A program made the position numbers and the translations under genes. A model generated the notes under the pieces. It was not told the origin of the DNA. It made no database searches and was given only the letters and a program-made list of their open reading frames with translations. Positions 1 to 8,211 of a DNA stretch of 64,000 bases are shown here, piece after piece; position 1 is the first letter of the stretch; each line of letters opens with the position of its first letter. The stretch is from Annona cherimola (lineage: Eukaryota > Streptophyta > Magnoliopsida > Magnoliales > Annonaceae): contig CM059975.1 of NCBI GenBank assembly GCA_030490835.1, forward strand, positions 49,653,174-49,717,173, given 5' to 3'.

Positions 1-140
1 GACAGATGAATAATCGAAAATTTTTTTGGACATATTCCAATTAAGAACCCGCCGCGTGATCAGGGCAACAATCCTGATTCACATTTACCAATCGATAGAT
101 CTTGAGGTAAGGAAGTGACGTCTCGGTTCGGGGCGCCACA
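1..140 (+). repeat. Gypsy A 5' LTR, 3' end only
   Basis: The last 140 bases of a long gypsy LTR, truncated by the window edge. It ends in CGCCACA, the same end as the gypsy LTRs at 21282, 62977 and (reversed) 38680, 48042 and 58721. It holds the GC-rich block and hairpin shared by all six copies. Confidence 0.8.
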
Positions 141-170
141 GAGCTTGGTATCAAAGCAATGATTGGTAAA
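56..170 (+). other. Gypsy A U5 hairpin and primer-binding site in a stem
   Basis: GTGATCAGG (56-64) can pair with CCTGATTCAC (73-82) with one bulged base. Next comes TTTACCAATC (84-93), which is perfectly complementary to GATTGGTAAA (161-170). Between these arms lies the primer site TGGTATCAAAGCA (146-158), one change from the sequence complementary to the plant initiator-Met tRNA 3' end (TGGTATCAGAGC). The pairing is seen directly; a role in priming, dimerisation or packaging is inference. Confidence 0.7.
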
Positions 171-953
171 TAGGTGGGTGAAGAAGAAAATAAATGATGA
201 TGAAAGGATAGGTCTAATGCCACATAAGTTGGTATCAGAATATGGACTGATAAATAGGCATGGAAAGCAAAGGCTTGATATCACAAAGATGATATTTCAG
301 CAAAGATTGATGGACAGATATAGAAAAAAAATGAAAAATGATGCAAGAAATAGATTGAGACTATAAGACACATACGATATGTATTTTCTTATATTGTGTG
401 TCATTGTGACACAAGTATATGGTTAATTAAGGAAATATAGCTGGTCGCTATGTTTCATAATGTAGATGGTATATGAAGGAAAAATGATATAAGGTCAGAT
501 GAAATGAAAAAGGAGACAGGAAAAATGCAAAGAAAAGACAAAGGATAAAAGAGAAGTAGAACAGCTGATGGGTTATGAAACCCTACACAGAGACCCCCCA
601 TACCTAAGGTTGACCAGACCTTACCTAAGATAGCACATAATTGTGCTATATGATACCTATGTTTTAGGTATAGAGCCATGGTGACATATGGAAGGCACCA
701 AGGTGCCTACTTTCGAAGTGATTGTTGGTTTAGAGTTTATAATTATGATAAAATGACAGATTATTCAAATATAATCTGTATGTGTAGGGAAAAACAACCT
801 TACACCATGAAATGTGCAGGTGGAAATGAGAAAGGTAGGAAAAATGGAGTTTTTTTAACTCCTAATGTATAATGTTTGACGTTATGAAAATACAGATGCA
901 TTTGATTTTATTCTAAATTGACGTTATGAAAATACAGATGCATTTGATACATG
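171..953 (+). other. Gypsy A interior, first part, non-coding
   Basis: About 0.8 kb of leader with no convincing gene. It matches the reverse strand around 58040-58690 (element E). A perfect 31-bp direct repeat (876-906 and 918-948) lies against the left end of copia-1 and is absent from element E. Short ORFs here are not conserved in E. Confidence 0.6.
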
Positions 954-1076
954 CTTTGGAAACAATGTTCAAAATAATCTAAATTGACCAAAGCCTGAGT
1001 TTTGATGATTAACAAGAACTTATTTGAGTATATAAAGAGTACTAACATGTTTGACAAGTGTTTAAGGAAAGCAAAG

Positions 1077-1372
1077 AGGTCAAGTCGATCTCCAAGTCGA
1101 CTTGGACTTCGACTTGGGTGAAGTCGATCCCAAAGTCGACTCAAATATCGACTTGAGAATGAATCCCAAAAGGCAACAGGTGAAGTCGCAAGTCAAGTCG
1201 ACTCCACTTGCGACTTGGGAAGTCAAGTCGCAGACGAAGTCGACTCCAGCATCGACTTGGAGTATCCAGAGCTGAAAAGTGGAAACGAACATAACGAAGT
1301 CGCAAACGAAGTCGACTCCAGGTGCGACTTGGGTGAAGTCGCAGGCCAGGTCGACTCCATCCACGACTTGAG
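1077..1372 (+). repeat. AGTCGACT hairpin cluster 1 in LTR U3
   Basis: Six modules of about 37-40 bp, starting near 1077, 1118, 1181, 1224, 1296 and 1335. Each has a left arm AAGTCG(CA/AT), a central palindrome AGTCGACT or a one-base variant, and a right arm (TG/AT)CGACTT, so each can fold as a hairpin. Open frames on both strands here (peptides rich in VDS..CDL) are by-products of the repeat. Confidence 0.85.
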
Positions 1373-1690
1373 AAGTTCAAACTTTCAAAGATGCTGTTTT
1401 CAAGATATTCAAGAGGATTTATCACTCAAGTCCAAGGAATCAAGATGAAAAACAAATGAGTCAACTTCAAAGTTAAGAATCATGTTCTACATTCAAATCA
1501 AGTCTATCAAGCTCAAAGCAAATCTTCAAGCTAGCTTCCAAATGGAGTAAAATCCAAGTCATGAAGACCAAGTGAGTCCAAAGCAAAGCAAGGAACATAC
1601 ATATATTGTGCAAGAACTCAAAGCTTTCAAATGGTTTGCGAGATTCAAGACATTTCAAGAAGATCAAGGCGTTTCTGCAATAGACCAAGC

Positions 1691-1861
1691 CAAGTCGCAA
1701 CCCAAGTCGACTTCAGGATCGACTTGAGTTAAAGTCTGAAAGCCAAGTCGACCCAAGTCTCAGACTTGAGTTTCTGAAGAACCCAAGTCGCAGGCCAAGT
1801 CGACTCCATGTGCGACTTGGAAGCCAAGTCGCAGGCCAAGTCGACTTCATCTTAGACTTGG
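1691..1861 (+). repeat. AGTCGACT hairpin cluster 2, just upstream of TATA
   Basis: Four more modules (about 1691-1728, 1743-1770, 1784-1820, 1825-1861), ending 83 bp before the TATA box. Their spacing from the promoter suggests an enhancer or silencer role; that is inference. The same cluster is present in every copia LTR of the window long enough to include it. Confidence 0.8.
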
Positions 1862-1943
1862 AGAATAACGGTCAAATTTTTGAACGTTGGAGTTCATTTA
1901 TTGCACGCCAACCACTTCTACAACGTTCATATTTTCCTCAATC

Positions 1944-1952
1944 TATAAAAGG
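1944..1952 (+). promoter_or_regulatory. LTR TATA box (TATAAAAGG)
   Basis: A canonical plant TATA box about 1 kb into the LTR, so transcription probably starts near 1975-1985. The same octamer lies at 11201 in the 3' LTR, reversed at 13503-13511 and 22258-22266, and at 35089-35097 in other copies. Confidence 0.75.
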
Positions 1953-2297
1953 ACATTCAAATGAACGTAAGAAGAAGCAAGAGACACTACTCTAAAGATC
2001 AAAGAAAGAAAAGAAGTGCAAGAAAGACTTTCAAATACCTTTTCTCCATATTTGAGTGTTTCAAGGGAAGAAAGAGCTTCAAACTGCAAGTTGCTTCAAC
2101 AATCATCATTCAAGCTATTTTTGATTTCTTCCTCGAGCTCAAAACTGCCTACACAAATCTGTAAAGTGTAGTTTTTATTCATTTCTTTATTTGGTTGTAT
2201 AAATCTTGATTTAGCTTGAGTAGCTAAGATCAAGTGTATGCAAAGTAGGGTGTGATTGGAGTGAGACTCATCACCTACTTGTGCAAGTGATTGCATA

Positions 2298-2552
2298 TGC
2301 CCCCTAGAGCTTTGAATCTAGAAGAGAGCAAGTGGCTCTAGTTGTGTATGCCCCCTAGAGCTTTGAATCTAGAAGAGAGCAAGTGGCTCTAGTTGTGTAT
2401 GCCCCCTAGAGCTTTGAATCTAGAAGAGAGCAAGTGGCTCTAGTTGTGTATGCCCCCTAGAGCTTTGAATCTAGAAGAGAGCAAGTGGCTCTAGTTGTGT
2501 ATGCCCCCTATAGCTTTGAATCTAGAAGAGAGCGGTGACTCTAAGTGTATTC
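2298..2552 (+). repeat. Five 51-bp tandem repeats in LTR R/U5
   Basis: Units begin at 2298, 2349, 2400, 2451 and 2502, each starting TGCCCCCTAGAGCTTTGAA. The last unit diverges at its end. The 3' LTR has three units, so copy number changed during or after reverse transcription. Confidence 0.95.
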
Positions 2553-2806
2553 TTGGAATACATAGTGGAACCCAAGTCACAACGGAGTGTGAGCTTGGAA
2601 GAGTGGAGTAGGGAAGGTTTGCCCGAACCACTATAAATCTTGTGTTCTACTTATTTTTACTGCTCTATCTTATTTGCTCTCCATTCGCTTAAAAAGGGGA
2701 TTAATTTTTTCAAGGGGTTAAGATTTTTAAGTTTACCAAAGAAATTTTAAAGAACCCAATTCACCCCTCCCCTCTTGGGTTTAGCCATCAACTCGGGACC
2801 AACAAG

Positions 2807-2818
2807 TGGTATCAGAGC
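2807..2818 (+). other. Copia-1 primer-binding site
   Basis: TGGTATCAGAGC starts two bases after the LTR end and is complementary to the 3' end of the plant initiator methionine tRNA, the usual primer for plant copia elements. Confidence 0.93.
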
Positions 2819-2852
2819 AGGTCTTTGAGTTTACCAAAGAGATCTTATCAAA

Positions 2853-4655
2853 ATGGCATCCCAATCTACTTCCGTTCCCGCTTTTGCTGAAGGCCAATCC
2901 TTTACAAGGCCACCGTTGTTTAACGGGAACAATTTTGGATATTGGAAGCTTCGTATGAAGCAACTCATCATGGCTACCGACATGGACTCTTGGATTGCTA
3001 TCCAAGATGGAGTAACCTTGCCTACCGATGAAAGAGCTTCCAAATGGACCGATGAGGAAGTAAGAATTGTTAAGAGCAACGCCAAAGCTATGAACTCTTT
3101 ATTTTGTGCTCTTAATGCTTCTGAATATGATAGAGTATCCTCTTGCTTGACCGCCAAAGAGATATGGGATACACTAACCTCTATCTACGAAGGAACTTCT
3201 CAAGTCCAAGGGACGAGAAGGAATATTTTGATTGGAGAACTAGAGAACTTTAGAATGCTAGAAACAGAAAATATTTCTGAAATGTTTGCTAGATTCTCTA
3301 AGATTACTAATGCTTTAAAAGGTCTTGGAAAAGCAATATCTGAATCTGAGCAGGTCATGAAGATTTTAAGAGCTCTACCCGAATCATGGACTCCAAAGAT
3401 CACTGCAATTGAAGAAGCCAAAGACCTCAACACGCTGAAGCTTGAAGACTTAATTAGCTCACTGATGTCACATGAGCTAATTAAGAAAAGGAATGAAGAT
3501 CAACACAGGGGCAAAAGAGCAATTGCCTTAAAAGCCGCAGAAGACCCCGATGACACATCTTCTTCTCAAAATGACGATGATATTGCTCTACTCACAAAAC
3601 GATTCAGAAAATTTGTGAGGAAAGGCAAAAATTTCAGAAGCTTCAAAGAAAGAACTCCCCGAGAGAAGAAGAAAGAATCAACCAAGTGCTACCGATGCGG
3701 CGGTTCGGGACATATGCAAGCCCAATGTCCAACTCCCGAAGAAAACAAGGCAAAAGAACAAAGAAAGGATCGAGGGGACAATAGAAGATTTCAGAAATAT
3801 AAAGGAAGAGGCATGTACGTAAATGACGAGGAATCTACAACGAGTAGCTCCTCAACCGACGAAATCGAAGCAGAAGAATGTGCGAGAATTTGCTGTATGG
3901 CACAAATCGAGCAAGGAGAACAAACTACCTCAACAAAATGCACAAGCAATGAAGAGGTAAGTTCCAAACTCTCTCTTTCTAATTCAAGTTATTCTTCCTC
4001 TCATGAATGCCTCAAATGTACTGAATTAGATGAACTACAAACTGCATATGATTCATTATATGAAGAAATGAAGAAATTAGGAAGCAAGTTTACAATTAAG
4101 AAGAGACAATGTGATGCAACAATAATTGTAAATGGTAAACTTGCAGAAAGATTAGTCAAATTGAAAGATGAAACTGAATTGCTGAAAATGGAGAACAAAT
4201 CATTAAATGAATCATTAGCTAAGTTCTCTAATCCAGGAGAAAGTGTTAAAATGTTTCTGAATATGACCTCCCAAACACATAAAAGAGGTCTTGGGTATCA
4301 TACATTTGAGCAAGGAGAAAGTAGCAAATCAAATGTACAAATACTTGAGAAAAATCAAACTAAAAATGCATCTATGTACAAGCCACAAAAGAAAAATTTT
4401 AAGTGGACTAGACGACCAACATTTGAACCAGTGCATACTTGGAGGACTACTCCAAGATTACCTATGGCTTGTAATTTCTACAATAAAATGGGACATAAAA
4501 CTTACGAATGCAATTTTAAGAAATTATATGACCATGGTGCAAAATTAGTTTGGGTTCCAAGAAACACAAGATTTGGGCTTTCAAAGTTAGAACAACAAAA
4601 ATTGATTTATATTACTAACCCAAATGGACCCATAAAATGGGTACCAAGGAGATAA
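2853..4655 (+). CDS. gag: Copia-1 Gag polyprotein
   Basis: The 600-residue open frame encodes the structural Gag protein that builds the cytoplasmic virus-like particle and packages element RNA. The N-terminal half (about residues 10-220) is the copia-type gag domain (UBN2 family). A CCHC zinc knuckle, CYRCGGSGHMQAQC, lies at 279-292 with C279, C282, H287 and C292 all present, preceded by a basic stretch. Residues about 395-475 are charged and coiled-coil-like. The start is the first ATG after the primer site, and the same start region is seen in copies at 32814 and 53680. The frame is uninterrupted. It ends 7 bases before the open part of pol, which lies one frame over; most copia elements have gag and pol in a single frame. 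Confidence 0.93.
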   Translation: MASQSTSVPAFAEGQSFTRPPLFNGNNFGYWKLRMKQLIMATDMDSWIAIQDGVTLPTDERASKWTDEEVRIVKSNAKAMNSLFCALNASEYDRVSSCLTAKEIWDTLTSIYEGTSQVQGTRRNILIGELENFRMLETENISEMFARFSKITNALKGLGKAISESEQVMKILRALPESWTPKITAIEEAKDLNTLKLEDLISSLMSHELIKKRNEDQHRGKRAIALKAAEDPDDTSSSQNDDDIALLTKRFRKFVRKGKNFRSFKERTPREKKKESTKCYRCGGSGHMQAQCPTPEENKAKEQRKDRGDNRRFQKYKGRGMYVNDEESTTSSSSTDEIEAEECARICCMAQIEQGEQTTSTKCTSNEEVSSKLSLSNSSYSSSHECLKCTELDELQTAYDSLYEEMKKLGSKFTIKKRQCDATIIVNGKLAERLVKLKDETELLKMENKSLNESLAKFSNPGESVKMFLNMTSQTHKRGLGYHTFEQGESSKSNVQILEKNQTKNASMYKPQKKNFKWTRRPTFEPVHTWRTTPRLPMACNFYNKMGHKTYECNFKKLYDHGAKLVWVPRNTRFGLSKLEQQKLIYITNPNGPIKWVPRR

Positions 4656-4662
4656 GAATTAT

Positions 4663-7600
4663 TTGCTTATCTTTCAGACATGTTTAAAGGCAAAGGCAAA
4701 CAATGAATGGTTCATGGATAGCGGTTGCTCAAGGCATATGACCGGTGAAAGAAGTTTGTTTCATAAACTTAAGCCGTGTAATGATGGAATGGTTGCCTTT
4801 GGCAATAATGAAAAAAGTAAAATTAAAGGTAAAGGAAATATACATAGTATTTCAAATGCATGCATGGAAGATGTTTTGTTTGTTGAAGGACTCAAACACA
4901 ATTTAATGAGCATTAGCCAATTATGTGATAAAGGATACAAAGTTGTGTTTGAATCATCTATATGTAATGTATTTGATGGAGAACATATCATGTTTAGTGG
5001 TAAAAGACATGGAAATATTTATCTGGTTTCACTTGATGAATTAGATGGTCAATGTCTAATGGCCATTGATAACGATCCATGGGTTTGGCACAAGAGGCTT
5101 GGACATATAAACATGGGCAACATAAAAACCCTATGGAAAAAGAGTTTGGTAGAAGGATTACCAAGATTGAAATATGACAAAGACAAGATTTGCAAGGCAT
5201 GTCAATTATCAAAACAACCCAAGATGCCTTTCTCTACCAAAAAGGAAATTTCCACCACTAAGCCACTTGAATTGCTACATATGGATCTATACGGGCCATC
5301 CGACATTCTAACCATTGGTGGAAAGAAATATGTATTTGTCATAGTTGATGATTTTTCAAGATTCACATGGATAATTCTCTTAGCTAGTAAAGATGAAGCC
5401 TTCTCTATGTTTGCAACTTTTGTGAATTTGGTGCAAAATGAAAAACAGAGTACTATTGTGACCATAAGAAGCGATCATGGTGGCGAATTCGAAAACAAAC
5501 GATTCATGGAATTTTGTAATGGGAAAGGAATTCACCACACATTTTCTGCACCAAGAACTCCACAACAAAATGGAGTAGTTGAAAGGAAAAATAGAACTAT
5601 ACAAGAGATGGCTAGAACTATGCTAAATGAGAGCAATTTATCCAAGAAATTTTGGGGTGAAGCTGTGAGTACAACTTGTCATGTTTTGAACCGAGTTACC
5701 ATTCGAGCAATCTTGAAAAAGACCCCATATGAACTATGGAAAGGAAGGAAACCAAATATCTCATATTTTCATGCTTTTGGATGTACATGCTATGTTTTAA
5801 ACAATGAAAAAACCAATTTGGGCAAATTAGATACCAAAAGCGATGAGGCTATATTCCTTGGTTATTCTTCAAATAGCAAAGCATATAGAGTATTCAACAA
5901 ACGAAATCAAGTTGTAGAAGAATCCATACATGTTGTATTTGATGAAATTAACCAAAGTCCGAGAAAGGAGGATGAACTAAGTGATGCAGATGAGACAAAA
6001 AGCAAAGAACAACCAAAGGAACTCGAGCTCAAGCCAGAAAATCCAGAGGAGGAAGAGGTAAGTGAAGGTAATGACTCTTACAAACCTCCAACTGATTTAA
6101 AGTTCAAAAATGCCCATCCAATTGAACAAGTTATTGGAAACATATATGAAGGAGTAAAAACTAGAAGATCAAAACAAAACGTTTATGGCCAATATGCGTT
6201 TGTATCGAAAATTGAACCAAATACCATTGAACAAGCTCTTAATGATGAACATTGGGTTATTTCAATGCAAGAAGAGCTAAATCAATTCGAAAGAAACAAT
6301 GTATGACATTTAGTTCCTAGACCAAACAATCATATAGTCATTGGTACAAAATGGGTATTTAGGAACAAATTAGACGAAAGCGGTCTTGTAATTAGAAACA
6401 AGGCACGATTAGTAGCCAAAGGGTACTCCCAAGAAGAAGGAATTGATTTTGAAGAATCATATGCACCCGTGGCTAGATTAGAAGCCATACGTATCTTATT
6501 AGCATTCGCTTCACATATGAATTTCAAATTGTTCCAAATGGATGTGAAGAGTGCATTCTTGAATGGCTATTTGAATGAAGAAGTATATGTTGAACAACCC
6601 CCTGGTTTTGAAGATAAGGATCAATCAAAATATGTGTATAAATTGACCAAAGCACTATATGGATTAAAACAAGCTCCAAGAGGTTGGTATGAAAGGTTGA
6701 ACAAATTTTTGATTGATCATGAATTTCAAAGAGGGAAAGTTGACACTACTTTGTTCATCAAATATAAAAATAGCAATATTTTAATTGTACAAATTTACGT
6801 AGATGACATAATCTTCGGTGCTACTGACGAAAATCTATGCCAAGAATTTTCTAAGATTATGCAGAATGAATTCGAAATGAGCATGATGGGAGAATTAAAT
6901 TTCTTCCTTGGACTACAAATCAAGCAACAAAGTGAAGGAATATTTCTGAACCAGTCCAAGTATGTCAAAGAGATGCTCAAGAAATTTGGAATGCAGAATA
7001 GCAAAGGAGCAAACACTCCAATGAGCTCAACAATCAAAATCGACATGGATGAAAACGGTAAAAGTATCGATCAAAAGCTTTATAGGAGCATGATATGATC
7101 TTTGCTTTATTTAACTGCTTCTAGACCCGATATCTTATTTAGTGTTTGTATGTGCTCTAGATTTCAAGCATGTCCCAAAGAATCACATCTACTTACTGTA
7201 AAAAGAATTTTTAAATATTTGATAAAAACTACAAACCTTGGACTATGGTATCCAAAGGGGTCAACCTTTGATCTAATCGGCTATTCGGATGCAGACTTTG
7301 CCGGATATAAAGTGGATAGAAAAAGTACCAGTGGAACTTGTCAATTTCTTGGACATATGCTAGTTTCATGGCATTCAAGAAAACAAACAAGTGTTGCACT
7401 ATCTACTGCGGAAGCCGAATACATAGCCGCCGGTAGTTGTTGTGCCCAACTACTTTGGATGAAACAACAATTAAAGGATTATGGTATTGAATATGTTGAT
7501 ATTCCAATTAGATGTGATAATACAAGTGCAATATGTTTAACTAAAAATCCTGTACTGCATTCAAGAACTAAACATATTGATGTAAGACACCATTTTATTA

Positions 7601-7740
7601 GAGAACATGTTGAAAATCATGATGTGTGCTTAGAATATGTGAAAACAGAAGACCAAATTGCTGATATCTTTACCAAATCTCTAGCCAAAGATTCATTTTA
7701 TAAGATTAGGAATGATATGGCGATGATAGAGCTTAACTAG
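4663..7740 (+). pseudogene. pol: Copia-1 Pol polyprotein, two in-frame stops
   Basis: Pol order is protease, integrase, reverse transcriptase, RNase H. Protease has the DSG motif at residues 19-21. The GAG-pre-integrase zinc region (WHKRLGH...CKAC) comes next, then the integrase core with its D, D and E (HMDLYGP, RSDHGGEF, NGVVERKN). Reverse transcriptase has YVDD near 6798-6809. RNase H follows (DADFAG..., STAEAEY, RCDNTSA) and the frame ends at 7740. One frame runs throughout but is interrupted by TGA at 6304-6306, where relatives have Trp, and TGA at 7096-7098, where relatives have Gly. All visible catalytic residues are kept, so decay is recent. A true start cannot be fixed because the junction with gag is out of frame. 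Confidence 0.92.
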
Positions 7741-7773
7741 GAAAAATTCATAAGAAAATTAAATTGGAAAATG

Positions 7774-7880
7774 TCAAGTCGATGAGTCAAGTCGACTCCA
7801 GGGACGCCAGGTCGACTCCGCTTTAGAAGCGAAGTCGACTCCAGAAGGACCGAAGTCGACTTCGCCTAGGGCAAAGTCGA
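7774..7880 (+). promoter_or_regulatory. AGTCGACT cluster between pol and ORF3
   Basis: Four GTCGACT cores (near 7790, 7810, 7833 and 7855) plus a fifth at 7875, in the same style as the LTR clusters but without full hairpin arms. The reverse-strand relative copia-2 has the same block at about 27741-27873, again between pol and ORF3, so it is a fixed part of the element. A role as an internal promoter element is inference. Confidence 0.7.
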
Positions 7881-7894
7881 CTCCGCGCGCGCGA

Positions 7895-8211
7895 CCGTCC
7901 GACTTCCGAGCCTTTTTTCTTTTTCTTCTCTCTTCTTTTCTTTCTTCCTCATTTTTCCGGCCTCCCTGTTTTTCTTTCCTCCGGCGATTCCCCTTTTTTC
8001 TCTCCGGGAATCCTCTCCCTCTCCGGCGACTCCTACTCTCTCACTGCCTCTCTCCTTGATATCTTCTCCCAACTCTCTCAATCCGTTTCCTCCATCTCAG
8101 TTCTATCTCTCTCCCTCAACTACTCTCTCATTTCTCCTCCCATTCTCAAAAATCTCTCAAGTTCTTTCTAGTCTTCATTTTCCTATTTCAAACTCCAAAA
8201 CTCCTATCTCA
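7895..8211 (+). promoter_or_regulatory. Pyrimidine-rich leader of ORF3
   Basis: About 300 bases dominated by C and T runs, directly upstream of the ORF3 start. Copia-2 has an equivalent tract at about 27160-27720, which includes a long GA microsatellite. It could be a pyrimidine-patch promoter leader or the polypyrimidine tract of a splice acceptor for a subgenomic RNA; the sequence does not decide. Confidence 0.55.

Larger units (their letters stand above)
954..2804 (+). repeat. Copia-1 5' LTR
   Basis: 1851 bp, ending in GGACCAACA. Its start aligns with the 3' LTR start at 10211, but TGTTGG there is CTTTGG here. It contains two clusters of AGTCGACT hairpins (1077-1372, 1691-1861), a TATA box (1944-1952) and five 51-bp repeats (2298-2552). 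It is exactly 102 bp (two repeat units) longer than the 3' LTR. Confidence 0.95.

Noticed and set aside
1080..1448. Overlapping ORFs on both strands with VDS..CDL-type peptides in copia LTRs
   Set aside because: They are produced by the AGTCGACT hairpin repeats, which read open in several frames. They lie in LTR U3 and change with repeat number.
2298..2552. Possible CRISPR-like array
   Set aside because: The 51-bp units are directly adjacent with no variable spacers, inside a plant retrotransposon LTR.
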